From positions 248,001 through 312,000 of the forward strand of contig NZ_JAAHBP010000009.1 in assembly GCF_023184515.1 (NCBI RefSeq): DNA of 64,000 nucleotides. The letters are read 5' to 3'. The stretch comes from Streptomyces sp. D2-8 (GTDB lineage: Bacteria; Actinomycetota; Actinomycetes; Streptomycetales; Streptomycetaceae). The notes under the pieces were generated by a model that did no database searches, was not told where the DNA came from, and saw only the letters and a list, made by a program, of their open reading frames with translations. Within the stretch, counting starts at the first letter, position 1; every line of letters starts with the position of its first letter. Positions 34,288-42,543 of the stretch are shown in pieces. The translations under genes and the position numbers were made by a program.

Positions 34288-34288
34288 C

Positions 34289-35020
34289 TCAGGCCAGACC
34301 GGCGACCAGCTCGGCGATGTCCTTGCGGCGGCCCGTGTAGAACGGCACCTCCTCGCGGACGTGCCGGCGGGCCTCCGAGGCGCGCAGGTGACGCATGAGG
34401 TCGACGATGCGGTACAGCTCGTCGGCCTCGAAGGCGAGGATCCACTCGTAGTCGCCGAGGGAGAACGAGGCGACGGTGTTGGCGCGCACGTCCGGGTACC
34501 CGCGGGCCATCTTGCCGTGGTCGGCGAGCATGCGGCGGCGGTCCTCGTCGGGCAGCAGGTACCAGTCGTAGGAGCGCACGAAGGGGTAGACGCTCACATA
34601 GTCGCGGGGCGTCTCGTCGGCGAGGAACGCCGGGATGTGCGCGCGGTTGAACTCGGCGGGGCGGTGCAGCGCCATGTTCGACCAGACGGGCTCCAGGGCG
34701 CGGCCCAGCTTCGTCCGGCGGAAGAGGTTGTACGCCTCCTGCAGCGCGTCGCTGGTCTCCGCGTGCCACCAGATCATGAGGTCGGCGTCGGCGCGCAGGC
34801 CCGAGACGTCGTAGGTGCCGCGGATCGTGACGTCCTTGGCGGCGAGCTGGTCGAACAGCTCCTGGACCTCGTCGGCGTACCCGGCGCGGTCCTCGGGGAG
34901 GACGTCCTTCAGCTTGAAGACGGACCAGAGCGTGTAGCGGATGACCTCGTTGAGGTCCTTGGCCAGCTTGCCCTTGTTCGGGATCCTGCCGGACTCAGGG
35001 GTAGGGGCGTCGTTGCTCAT
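34289..35020 (-). CDS. hemQ: coproheme decarboxylase HemQ
   Basis: Last step of coproporphyrin-dependent heme synthesis: two oxidative decarboxylations of coproheme III to heme b. 243 aa, chlorite-dismutase fold. The catalytic Tyr is in YPFVRSYDWYLLP and the proximal heme His in LADHGKMARGYP; other blocks are DLMIWWHAE and WILAFEADELYRIVDLM. Starts at ATG 35020, four bases after the stop of the oxidase gene on the same strand. Presence together with HemY-type oxidase is the Gram-positive route. Confidence 0.93.
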   Translation of the reverse strand: MSNDAPTPESGRIPNKGKLAKDLNEVIRYTLWSVFKLKDVLPEDRAGYADEVQELFDQLAAKDVTIRGTYDVSGLRADADLMIWWHAETSDALQEAYNLFRRTKLGRALEPVWSNMALHRPAEFNRAHIPAFLADETPRDYVSVYPFVRSYDWYLLPDEDRRRMLADHGKMARGYPDVRANTVASFSLGDYEWILAFEADELYRIVDLMRHLRASEARRHVREEVPFYTGRRKDIAELVAGLA

Positions 35021-35024
35021 GTCC

Positions 35025-36470
35025 CTATTCTCCCGCTCCGCCGTGCAGGCTCTGCACCGGGTGGGCGGTGAGCTCCTGCACACCGCGCAGGTCACCGTGG
35101 ATCTGGTCGACGGCGGCGTACGCACTGGCGATGCAGGCCGGGATGCCGACGCCGTCGTACGGGGCACCGCAGACGGCGAGGCCGGGGAGGCGGGCGATGT
35201 GCTCGCGGATGCGGGCCACGCGCGCGTGGTGGCCGACGGGGTACTGGGGCAGGCCGTCGTCCCAGCGGGTGACGCGGGCGGCGACGGGCGTGGCGTCGAG
35301 GCCGGTCGCCGCCAACAGGTCGTGCCGGGAGACGTCGACCAGCTCGCTGTCGTCGCGCTGGAGGATCTCCGTCTCGCCGTACCGTCCGACGGAGGTGCGC
35401 AGGACGACCAGGCCGGGGTCGTCGTCGGCGATCCAGCCCCACTTCTGCGAGGCGAACGTGGACGCCTTGATGGTGTGCCCGTCGACCGGGGGCACGAGGA
35501 AGCCGCTGCCCTCGGGCAGGGCCGTCCCGGCGCGGCGGTAGGCGAGGGTGATCAGGGCCATGGAGGCGTACTCGACGCCGTCGAGCTCGGCGGCGGCTCC
35601 GGGGTTCTCGGCGCGCAGCAGCCGGGCGGCGGCGGGGGCGGGGGCGGCGACGACCACGGCGTCCGCGAGCCACTCGCGCTCACCGGAGACGACTTGCCAG
35701 CCGCCCTCGGGGGTGCGGCGCAGCCGCGTCACCGGCGTCCCGGTCAGGATCTCGCCCCCGCGCGCCCGGACCGAGTCGGCCACCGCGAGGGGCAGGGTGC
35801 CGATGCCGCCCCGGATGCCCATGAACACCGGGCCGGTCTGCTGGGCCGCGGCCGCCTTGGCCTGGAGCTCGCGGACCCCTGCTGTCAGGGAGGTGTGGGT
35901 CCGGGCCACCTGGAAGAGCTGCGGGACGGCCGAGCGCATGGAGATGCGGTACGCGTCGCCCGCGTAGACCCCGCCCAGCATGGGCTCCAGCAGGCGGTCG
36001 ACGACCTCGCGGCCGAGGCGCTGCGCCACGTACTCCCCCACGGCCACGTCGTCGCCGACCTCGGTGCGGGGCAGCTCGGCGTCCCGCTCGATGCGGGCGA
36101 GGCCCTCCTCGGACAGCACGCCGGCCAGGGCGGACGCGGTGCCGGGCACGCCCATCACATGCCCCTTGGGGAAGGGGCGCAGGGCGCCGCGGGTCCAGAG
36201 CGAGGCCGTGGCGGTCGCGGGGGGCTGGAGGCGGTCGGCGAGGCCCACCTCGCGGGCGAGCGCCACCGCCTCGGGGCGGCGGGCCAGCATCGATTCGGCG
36301 CCGAGGTCCACGCGCGCGCCCGCGATCTCCCCGGGCAGCAGCTTGCCGCCGACCCGGCCGGAGGCCTCCAGCACGGTCACCCGCGCCCCGCGCTCCAGCA
36401 GCCGGTGCGCGGCCGCCAGCCCCGCGATGCCCGCCCCGATGACGACGACCTGCCCTTGAACTTCGCGCAT
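35025..36470 (-). CDS. hemY: coproporphyrinogen III oxidase (HemY/CgoX type)
   Basis: FAD enzyme of 481 aa that oxidises coproporphyrinogen III to coproporphyrin III in actinobacteria. The N-terminal FAD loop is VVVIGAGIAGLAAAHRLLER, with EASGRVGGKLL following, and a C-terminal FAD contact GAPYDGVGIPACIASAYAA. Its gene is immediately upstream of hemQ and divergent from the DUF4349 gene, with 157 bp between. In other Gram-positives the missing ferrochelatase (CpfC) gene is often nearby, but not in this window. Confidence 0.93.
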   Translation of the reverse strand: MREVQGQVVVIGAGIAGLAAAHRLLERGARVTVLEASGRVGGKLLPGEIAGARVDLGAESMLARRPEAVALAREVGLADRLQPPATATASLWTRGALRPFPKGHVMGVPGTASALAGVLSEEGLARIERDAELPRTEVGDDVAVGEYVAQRLGREVVDRLLEPMLGGVYAGDAYRISMRSAVPQLFQVARTHTSLTAGVRELQAKAAAAQQTGPVFMGIRGGIGTLPLAVADSVRARGGEILTGTPVTRLRRTPEGGWQVVSGEREWLADAVVVAAPAPAAARLLRAENPGAAAELDGVEYASMALITLAYRRAGTALPEGSGFLVPPVDGHTIKASTFASQKWGWIADDDPGLVVLRTSVGRYGETEILQRDDSELVDVSRHDLLAATGLDATPVAARVTRWDDGLPQYPVGHHARVARIREHIARLPGLAVCGAPYDGVGIPACIASAYAAVDQIHGDLRGVQELTAHPVQSLHGGAGE

Positions 36471-36627
36471 GGCCCCAGCCTCTCAGACCCCGCTGACAGC
36501 GCCGCCGCGCCCCGGTGTCCTTCACGAGTCCCGACCGTGACCGCATCGGAACCGTCCCGGGCCAAACGATCGGCGGCGTCCGGGCGTCGAAGAAGCGTCA
36601 GCAGAATCGACCCCGGGGGATGCCCGC

Positions 36628-37533
36628 ATGCGCACACGACGATCCGTACGACGCCCCGCGCCGGCCCTGGCCGCACTCCTGCTGGCGGCCGCCCTCGCAC
36701 TCACCGGGTGCAGTGCCGGAGACGACGGGTCCGGCGGCAGCAGTTCCGCCGCCGACCGCGGCGTCGCCGCCTCCGAGGCGGACGGCAAGGCCGGCTCGGG
36801 CGAGGCCGCCCCCGGCGGTGCCGGAAGCGGCGCCAGGGCCACGGCACCGCCGAAGCTCACCGCGAGCCACATCATCCGCACGGCCTCGCTGACCGTGCGG
36901 GTCAAGGACGTCCCGAAGGCCCTGGAGCAGGCCCGCACCGGCACCGAGAACGCAGGCGGCTACGTCGGCAACGAGACGACCACCCGGGACGCCGAGGGCC
37001 ATGAGCGCACCCGGGTCGTGCTGCGCGTCCCCGTCGAGAAGTACGACGAGGTCCTCGCCGAGCTGGAGGGCACCGGCAAGCTCCTCGACCGCAGCGCGAA
37101 GGCCGAGGACGTCACCGACCAGGTCGTCGACGTGGAGAGCCGGATCAAGACGCAGCGCGCCAGCGTGGCCCGGATCCGCGAGCTGATGGACCAGGCCACC
37201 AAGATCGGCGACGTGGTGACCCTGGAGGGAGAGCTGAGCACCCGCCAGGCCGATCTGGAGGCGCTGCTCGCCCGGCAGGCGTCCCTGAAGGACCGCACCA
37301 GCCTGGCCACCATCACCCTGTCGCTGTCCGAGACCCCGGTGAAGAAGCAGGCCAAGGATGACGACCCCGGGTTCGTGGACGCGCTCGCGGGGGGCTGGAA
37401 CGCCTTCGTGACGATGCTGCGCTGGCTCGCCGTGGCCTTCGGCGCCGTCCTGCCGTTCGCGGCGGTGGCCGCACTGATCGTCCTGGTGTGGCTGCGCGTC
37501 GTACGCCCTCGCCTGCCGCGCCGCCCCGGGTGA
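36628..37533 (+). CDS. DUF4349 lipoprotein
   Basis: 301 aa. Signal with lipobox LALTGC, then a Gly/Ser/Ala-rich spacer, a DUF4349 domain (IIRTASLTVRVKDVPKALE, GGYVGNETTTRD), a coiled-coil stretch (TQRASVARIRELMDQATKIG and ELSTRQADLEALLARQAS) and a C-terminal membrane helix (AVAALIVLVWLRVV). So both ends are membrane-attached, with the coil between. The family is found in envelope-stress settings; no function is assigned here. It is not obviously co-regulated with the heme genes. Confidence 0.87.
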   Translation: MRTRRSVRRPAPALAALLLAAALALTGCSAGDDGSGGSSSAADRGVAASEADGKAGSGEAAPGGAGSGARATAPPKLTASHIIRTASLTVRVKDVPKALEQARTGTENAGGYVGNETTTRDAEGHERTRVVLRVPVEKYDEVLAELEGTGKLLDRSAKAEDVTDQVVDVESRIKTQRASVARIRELMDQATKIGDVVTLEGELSTRQADLEALLARQASLKDRTSLATITLSLSETPVKKQAKDDDPGFVDALAGGWNAFVTMLRWLAVAFGAVLPFAAVAALIVLVWLRVVRPRLPRRPG

Positions 37534-37558
37534 GCGGGACTGAAATGCCCTGCTCCCG

Positions 37559-37573
37559 TAGCGTGTTCGCATG
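37559..37573 (+). promoter_or_regulatory. candidate leaderless promoter
   Basis: TAGCGT at 37559-37564 is six bases before the ATG at 37571 with no ribosome binding site between. This is the spacing expected for a leaderless transcript. Confidence 0.5.
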
Positions 37574-38956
37574 AACATGAGCCGCGCACGGGAGCGACTG
37601 GTCGTCATCGGCGGTGACGCCGCGGGAATGTCCGCGGCGTCGCAGGCGCGCCGCCTGAGGGGCCCCGACGAGCTGGAGATCGTGGCGTTCGAACGGGGCC
37701 ACTTCACGTCGTACTCGGCGTGCGGCATCCCCTACTGGGTCGGCGGCGACGTCACGGACCGGAACCAGCTCATCGCCCGCACCCCCGAGGAGCACCGCGC
37801 ACGCGGCATCGACCTGCGGCTGCGCACCGAGGTCACGGAACTCGACCTCGACGGGCAGCGGGTACGCGCGCGTGACGTCGACTCCGGCGAGGAGTCCTGG
37901 ACGTCGTACGACGAACTCGTGATCGCGACCGGCGCCCGGCCGATCCGGCCCGACATGCCCGGGGCCGACGCGGCCGCGGTGCACGGCGTGCAGACGCTGG
38001 ACGACGGCCAGGCGCTCCTCGACACGCTGGAACGCACGCGTGGCCGCCGCGCGGTGGTCGTCGGGGCCGGCTACATCGGTGTGGAGATGGCCGAGGCGCT
38101 CATCAACCGCGGCTACGAGGTGACGGTCGTCAACCGCGGCAGCGAACCCATGTCGACCCTCGACCCCGACATGGGCCGCCTGGTGCACACGGCCATGGAG
38201 GGCCTGGGCATCACGATGGTGAACGACGCCGAGGTCACCGAGATCCCGACCGGCGACGGACGGGTGCGGGCGGTGGTCACCCAGGACCGCGAGTTCCCGG
38301 CGGACGTCGTCGTGCTCGGCATCGGCGTGCGCCCCGAGACGACTCTCGCGCGGGCCGCCGGTCTCCCCCTGGGCCCGCACGGTGGTCTCCTCACGGACCG
38401 CTCGATGCGGGTGCGCGGCCACGAGAACATCTGGGCCGGCGGCGACTGCGTCGAGGTCCTCGACCTGGTCTCCGGCCAGGACCGGCACGTCCCGCTCGGC
38501 ACCCACGCCAACAAGCACGGCCAGGTCATCGGCACCAACATCGGCGGCGGTTACGCCACCTTCCCGGGTGTGGTCGGCACGGCGGTCAGCAAGGTCTGCG
38601 ACCTGGAGATCGCCCGCACGGGCCTGCGCGAGAAGGACGCCCGCCGGGTGGGCCTGCGCTTCGAGTCGGTCACCATCGAGTCGACCAGCCGCGCGGGCTA
38701 CTACCCGAACGCCTCCCCCATGACGGTCAAGATGCTCGCCGAGCACCGCACGGGCCGCCTCCTCGGCGTCCAGATCGTCGGCCGGGAGGGCGCGGGCAAG
38801 CGGGTCGACATCGCGGCGGTCGCCCTCACGGCCGGCATGACGGTGGAACAGATGACGTCCCTGGACCTCGGCTACGCCCCACCCTTCTCCCCGGTCTGGG
38901 ACCCGGTCCTGGTGGCGGCCCGCAAGGCGGCGGCAAAGGTCCGCGGTTCCTTGTGA
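37571..38956 (+). CDS. FAD-dependent CoA-disulfide-reductase-like oxidoreductase
   Basis: 461 aa, pyridine-nucleotide-disulfide family with a single redox Cys. FAD loop VVIGGDAAGMSAASQARRL; the active Cys is in TSYSACGIPYWVGG, as in CoA-disulfide reductases, NADH oxidases and persulfide reductases; NAD loop VVVGAGYIGVEMAEAL; late FAD site NIWAGGDCVEV; dimerisation domain at the end. Substrate cannot be decided: CoA disulfide, polysulfide, mycothiol-related disulfide or oxygen are possible. No rhodanese domain is fused. The gene lies between heme genes on a separate transcript. Confidence 0.9.
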   Translation: MNMSRARERLVVIGGDAAGMSAASQARRLRGPDELEIVAFERGHFTSYSACGIPYWVGGDVTDRNQLIARTPEEHRARGIDLRLRTEVTELDLDGQRVRARDVDSGEESWTSYDELVIATGARPIRPDMPGADAAAVHGVQTLDDGQALLDTLERTRGRRAVVVGAGYIGVEMAEALINRGYEVTVVNRGSEPMSTLDPDMGRLVHTAMEGLGITMVNDAEVTEIPTGDGRVRAVVTQDREFPADVVVLGIGVRPETTLARAAGLPLGPHGGLLTDRSMRVRGHENIWAGGDCVEVLDLVSGQDRHVPLGTHANKHGQVIGTNIGGGYATFPGVVGTAVSKVCDLEIARTGLREKDARRVGLRFESVTIESTSRAGYYPNASPMTVKMLAEHRTGRLLGVQIVGREGAGKRVDIAAVALTAGMTVEQMTSLDLGYAPPFSPVWDPVLVAARKAAAKVRGSL

Positions 38957-38978
38957 GGTGGGGCGGGGCCGTGCCTTC

Positions 38979-39067
38979 AGGGGCGCGGGCTGTATCGAAG
39001 TGCGGCTCCGCCGCGTGGGCGCGACAAGCCACAGACGTCGCGCACTCGGCGACGACCCCGCGCCCCC
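38979..39067. repeat. Streptomyces GGGGCGCGGG / CCCGCGCCCC repeat, convergent terminator position
   Basis: GGGGCGCGGG at 38980-38989 pairs exactly with CCCGCGCCCC at 39057-39066. Between lie TGTATCGAAGTGCGGCTCCG and CGTGGGCGCGACAAGCC, a sequence I remember as a common Streptomyces intergenic repeat. It sits between two convergent genes, so it is well placed to end both transcripts. Confidence 0.65.
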
Positions 39068-39079
39068 ACGGCGAATCCC

Positions 39080-39412
39080 TTACGCCGTCCCAGCCGTACC
39101 GTTGATCCGGTCGATCGCCTGCCGTGCCTGCTCCGCCGGCGGCCGCGACGGCAGGGACGACACCGACGCCGAAGCGGCCGTCACCGCCGGCGGCTGCTCC
39201 CCCGCCGGCTTCGCGTGCGAGGCCACCCGGGTCGACCGCAACCGGTGGCTCACCGCCTCCTCCAGCGTCACGGGCCGCCGCATCTGGGTCGCCAGCCGCC
39301 CGGCCTCCTGGCCGAGGCGGGCCACGTCCTCCCAGGGCAGCCGCACCACCAGCGTCAGCTCCGCCTCGCCGTCGGGCAGTGCGTGCATCGCGGGAGTAAC
39401 TCGGTCGTTCAT
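39080..39412 (-). CDS. small conserved protein of unknown function
   Basis: 110 aa from ATG 39412 (GTGAGG upstream). The N-terminal half has a strand-helix pattern: EAELTLVVRLPWEDVARLG and RRPVTLEEAVSHRL, which looks like a small ribbon-helix or DNA-binding-like dimer. The C-terminal half is Ala/Pro/Ser-rich, then EQARQAIDRINGTAG. No signal peptide. It is transcribed in the same direction as hemE, 113 bp downstream of it. Function unknown. Confidence 0.7.
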   Translation of the reverse strand: MNDRVTPAMHALPDGEAELTLVVRLPWEDVARLGQEAGRLATQMRRPVTLEEAVSHRLRSTRVASHAKPAGEQPPAVTAASASVSSLPSRPPAEQARQAIDRINGTAGTA

Positions 39413-39525
39413 CGCCTGTTCCTCACGTCGGCCCCGCGACCCGCCTTCCCCGCGCCGCGGGCGGTTGCCGACACATACGCACGCCCGTGCGGCCGCGTTC
39501 ACCGAACCGGCCGATCGGATCTGCG

Positions 39526-40593
39526 TCAGCGCGCGGTCTGCGTGTGCACGTGCTCCACCAGCCGCGTCAGCGCGTCCGGGTCCGTGGACGGCATGACGCC
39601 GTGACCGAGGTTGAAGATGTGCCCTTCGAGGTCCTTCGCCGAGTCCAGGACCTCGAGGGTCTTGGCCTCGACGGCCTCCGTCGGGGCGAACAGCACGGTC
39701 GGGTCGAGGTTGCCCTGGAGCGCCTTGCCGGGGCCGACCCGGCGGGCGGCCTCGTCCATCGGGACGCGCCAGTCGACGCCGACGACGTCCGCGCCGGCCT
39801 CGCCCATGAGGCCCAGCAGCTCACCGGTGCCGACACCGAAGTGGATGCGCGGGACGCCGTAGCCGGCCACGGCCTCGAAGACCTTCGCCGACGCGGGCAG
39901 CACCGAGCGCCGGTAGTCGACGGGGGCCAGCGCACCGGCCCAGGAGTCGAAGAGCTGGACCGCCGAGGCGCCGGCCTCGATCTGCACCTTCAGGAACGCG
40001 GCGGTGATGTCCGCGAGGCGGTCGAGCAGGTCGGCCCACAGCTCGGGGTCGCCGTACATCATCGCCTTGGCGTTCTCGTACGTGCGGGACGGGCCGCCCT
40101 CGACGAGGTAGCTGGCGAGGGTGAAGGGGGCGCCGGCGAAGCCGATGAGGGGCGTGGCGCCGAGCTCGCCGGTGAGCAGGCCGATGGCCTCGGTGACGTA
40201 GGAGACGTCCTCGGGGGTCAGGTCGCGCAGCTGCGCGAGGTCCGCCCGGGTGCGGATCGGGCGCTCGACGACCGGGCCGACGCCGGGCTTGATGTCGAGG
40301 TCGATTCCGATGGCCTTGAGCGGGACGACGATGTCGCTGAAGTAGATCGCCGCGTCCACGCCGTGTCGGCGCACCGGCTGGAGCGTGATCTCGGTGACCA
40401 GTTCGGGCCGCATGCAGGACTCGAGCATCGGGATGCCCTCGCGCACCTTGCGGTACTCCGGCAGTGAGCGCCCGGCCTGCCGCATGAACCACACCGGCGT
40501 GTGCGGCACGGGCTCGCGCCGGCAGGCCTTGAGGAAGGCGGATTCGTACGGGGCGGACGGCTGCTGGGCCCGAGGGGCGTCGTTGGCACTCAC
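39526..40593 (-). CDS. hemE: uroporphyrinogen decarboxylase
   Basis: Removes the four acetate carboxyls of uroporphyrinogen III to form coproporphyrinogen III, the substrate of the oxidase encoded 3 kb away. 355 aa. Signature VWFMRQAGRSLPEYRK, catalytic Asp in YFSDIVVPL, GFAGAPFTLASYLVEGG, and NLGHGVMPSTDPDAL near the end. GTG 40593 is the start; it is divergent from DUF3000 with 102 bp between. Confidence 0.97.
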   Translation of the reverse strand: MSANDAPRAQQPSAPYESAFLKACRREPVPHTPVWFMRQAGRSLPEYRKVREGIPMLESCMRPELVTEITLQPVRRHGVDAAIYFSDIVVPLKAIGIDLDIKPGVGPVVERPIRTRADLAQLRDLTPEDVSYVTEAIGLLTGELGATPLIGFAGAPFTLASYLVEGGPSRTYENAKAMMYGDPELWADLLDRLADITAAFLKVQIEAGASAVQLFDSWAGALAPVDYRRSVLPASAKVFEAVAGYGVPRIHFGVGTGELLGLMGEAGADVVGVDWRVPMDEAARRVGPGKALQGNLDPTVLFAPTEAVEAKTLEVLDSAKDLEGHIFNLGHGVMPSTDPDALTRLVEHVHTQTAR

Positions 40594-40683
40594 GGGGCCA
40601 AGTTTCGCACGGCTCCGGGCGGCGTGATTCAGCCCCTGGACAGGCGCGGGGTGTCTAGCCCGGCACCCGGGCTCCGGTCCCCG

Positions 40684-40698
40684 TAATCTTCCCGCATG
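40684..40698 (+). promoter_or_regulatory. candidate leaderless promoter of DUF3000 gene
   Basis: TAATCT at 40684-40689 stands six bases before ATG 40696, without a ribosome binding site. Just upstream, AGCCCGG-CAC-CCGGGCT (40657-40673) is a perfect short palindrome that could bind a regulator of both divergent genes. Confidence 0.5.
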
Positions 40699-41370
40699 GC
40701 TGCGGCTCAGGGACGACTGTCGGACGGCGCTGGCGGAATGGACGAAGCGAAGGACACCGAGAACGACCGGCGGGAGGCGGACTCCGCCCCGCTGCCCTTC
40801 CGGGCCGCCGTCGACGCGCTCAGGGCGGCGCGGCTGCGGCCCCAGATCGAGGTCGAGCCGACGCCCCCGCCGAAGCGGCTGGCCCCCTACTCCTACGCGC
40901 TGGAGGCCGCGGTCGTCGACGGCGACCAGGACCTGGCCGACGGCCGGCTGGTGCTGCTGCACGACCCGGCCGGGCACGACGCCTGGCGGGGCACGTTCCG
41001 GCTGGTGACGCTGGTGCGCGCGGAGCTGGAGCCGGAGATGGCGGCGGACCCGCTGCTGCCGGAGGTGTGCTGGTCCTGGCTGACCGGTGCGCTCCAGGCG
41101 CGCGGGCTGACGTACGGGGAGCCGAGCGGCACCGTCACGCGTGCGAGCTCCCACTACTTCGGCGGGCTGTCCGCGCGCCCGGCCGCCTCGCAGATCGAGA
41201 TCCGTGCGTCGTGGACGCCGCGCGAGGGCCTGGGCGGAGTGCCGGACACGGCCGCGCATCTGGCGGCCTGGTGCGATCTGCTCGCCCAGATCGCGGGGCT
41301 GCCGCCGGCCGGCCCGGGGGACGCGTCGGTGGTGACGCTGCCTCAGCGGCGAGGACCGCAGTCCCGCTGA
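40696..41370 (+). CDS. DUF3000 family protein
   Basis: 224-aa cytosolic actinobacterial protein. Recognisable blocks: PFRAAVDALRAARLRPQIEV, PPPKRLAPYSYALEAAV, CWSWLTGALQARGLTY and SQIEIRASWTP. The family occurs next to whiI and hemE in Streptomyces but no function is known to me. The first 25 residues are polar and poorly conserved; an ATG 14 codons inside (MDEAKD) is an alternative start. A strong hairpin follows the stop. Confidence 0.88.
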   Translation: MAAAQGRLSDGAGGMDEAKDTENDRREADSAPLPFRAAVDALRAARLRPQIEVEPTPPPKRLAPYSYALEAAVVDGDQDLADGRLVLLHDPAGHDAWRGTFRLVTLVRAELEPEMAADPLLPEVCWSWLTGALQARGLTYGEPSGTVTRASSHYFGGLSARPAASQIEIRASWTPREGLGGVPDTAAHLAAWCDLLAQIAGLPPAGPGDASVVTLPQRRGPQSR

Positions 41371-41379
41371 TCGAACCCT

Positions 41380-41416
41380 GACCGCCCCGCACTGATCGAT
41401 CTTGTGCGGGGCGGTC
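41380..41416 (+). terminator. terminator after DUF3000 gene
   Basis: GACCGCCCCGCAC (41380-41392) pairs perfectly with GTGCGGGGCGGTC (41404-41416) around an 11-base loop, nine bases after the stop. Confidence 0.8.
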
Positions 41417-41563
41417 AACCATGTCCTGCCGACGATCACACCTGCGTCCCCCTCTTGGCCGAATCACTTTGTCGATACGGCCACTTTCGAAGGCGTAGCG
41501 ACGCAGACCGAAACCGTCCGGCCTTCGAATGATCGACCGCGTGTCCGAATTGCACGGATTGTT

Positions 41564-41614
41564 ATCACTGAATCGTGATCATTCTCTAAAGGCGGACGGG
41601 TTCGGTGCCGAAGA
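41564..41614 (+). promoter_or_regulatory. sigma-WhiG-type promoter of whiI with upstream inverted repeat
   Basis: TAAA at 41587-41590 and GCCGAAGA at 41607-41614 are 16 bp apart, close to the sigma-WhiG pattern TAAA-N15/16-GCCGATAA; whiI of S. coelicolor is known to depend on sigma WhiG. Immediately upstream ATCAC-N6-GTGAT (41564-41579) is a perfect inverted repeat that could bind WhiI or BldM. The rest of the 322 bp before whiI shows only the DUF3000 terminator. Confidence 0.75.
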
Positions 41615-41692
41615 CGACTGTGACCTTGAAAGCACGGTTCGTCCCGGCTTCACCCCCACGAGCCGGCCCCGTCCCGCACCCCAGGAGGCCTG

Positions 41693-42355
41693 GTGTCCGT
41701 TCTCCTCGAGCAGCCCGCAAGCCTGGTCGCCTACCGCCCGAACAAGCCGACCGCCATGGTGGTCGTGGCCGACCCGCGCGTCCGCTCCACCGTCACCCGC
41801 CACCTGTGGGCGCTCGGTGTGCGCGACGTCATCGAGGCCTCGTCCATCGCGGAGGCTCGTCCCCGCATCGGCAACCCCCGCGACATCTGTGTCGCCGACG
41901 TCCACCTGCCGGATGGCTCCGGCCTCACCCTGCTGTCGGAGACCCGCGCCGCGGGCTGGCCCAACGGGCTCGCCCTCTCCGCCGCCGACGACATCGGCGC
42001 CGTGCGCAACGCACTCGCCGGCGGGGTGAAGGGTTACGTCGTCACCGGCACCCGTACCAACGTCGGGCTCCCCACCCGCCCCGGCGCCGCCCCCATCGGC
42101 GCCGCCGCCGCGCGTCTGCACCGCCGCCCCCCGGGTGCCCCGAGCCACCCGGGCGGCTACCGCGAACTGTCCGGCCGTGAGGTCGAGGTGCTGCGACTGG
42201 TCGCCGAAGGCCAGTCGAACAAGGCGATCGGTGTCTCGATGGGACTGTCCGCCCTGACCGTCAAGAGCCACCTCGCCCGCATCGCCCGCAAGCTCGGCAC
42301 CGGCGACCGCGCCGGCATGGTCGCGGTGGCGCTGCGGACCGGGATCATCCACTGA
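41693..42355 (+). CDS. whiI: sporulation regulator WhiI (atypical response regulator)
   Basis: 220-aa NarL/FixJ-type protein needed for late sporulation septation and spore maturation in Streptomyces; it acts partly as a heterodimer with BldM. The receiver keeps D69 in CVADVHLPDG but the acidic pocket has only D27 (VVADP) and the usual Lys is replaced (GYVVTG), so conventional phosphorylation is unlikely. The LuxR-type HTH spans REVEVLRLVAEGQSNKAIG to TVKSHLARIARKLG. GTG 41693 is preceded by CAGGAGG. I recognise the whole sequence and its place between DUF3000 and rnd. Confidence 0.95.
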   Translation: MSVLLEQPASLVAYRPNKPTAMVVVADPRVRSTVTRHLWALGVRDVIEASSIAEARPRIGNPRDICVADVHLPDGSGLTLLSETRAAGWPNGLALSAADDIGAVRNALAGGVKGYVVTGTRTNVGLPTRPGAAPIGAAAARLHRRPPGAPSHPGGYRELSGREVEVLRLVAEGQSNKAIGVSMGLSALTVKSHLARIARKLGTGDRAGMVAVALRTGIIH

Positions 42356-42385
42356 CCCGTCCCACCATGACCCTTCGTGATCATT

Positions 42386-42443
42386 CGTTCACGTGAACGG
42401 GACCGGCCGCCGGCCTCGATCACTCACTCACGGTTCGTGAACC
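42386..42443. repeat. two GTTC/GAAC palindromes after whiI
   Basis: CGTTCACGTGAACG at 42386-42399 is a perfect 14-bp palindrome, and GGTTC-GT-GAACC at 42432-42443 is a second with related arms. They lie between whiI and the main terminator. They could be weak hairpins or protein sites; nothing in the sequence decides. Confidence 0.4.
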
Positions 42444-42479
42444 CGCCACTTCCCCGACATGACTGGTTTGCGACCCTCG

Positions 42480-42515
42480 AGCGCCCGCCGACGGAACGTT
42501 CCGTCGGCGGGCGCT
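42480..42515. terminator. 36-bp perfect palindrome, terminator between whiI and rnd
   Basis: Bases 42480-42515 (centre AACGTT) read the same on both strands without a mismatch; the arms begin AGCGCCCGCCGACGG. As RNA this gives a 16-bp stem with a four-base loop. Placed 125 bp after whiI and 25 bp before the rnd start, it is best explained as a strong terminator. Confidence 0.8.
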
Positions 42516-42528
42516 GTCCATACATGGA

Positions 42529-42543
42529 TACCCTTGACATGTG
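42529..42543 (+). promoter_or_regulatory. candidate leaderless promoter of rnd
   Basis: TACCCT at 42529-42534 is six bases before the GTG at 42541 and follows the large terminator by only 13 bp. No ribosome binding site is present. Confidence 0.5.
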
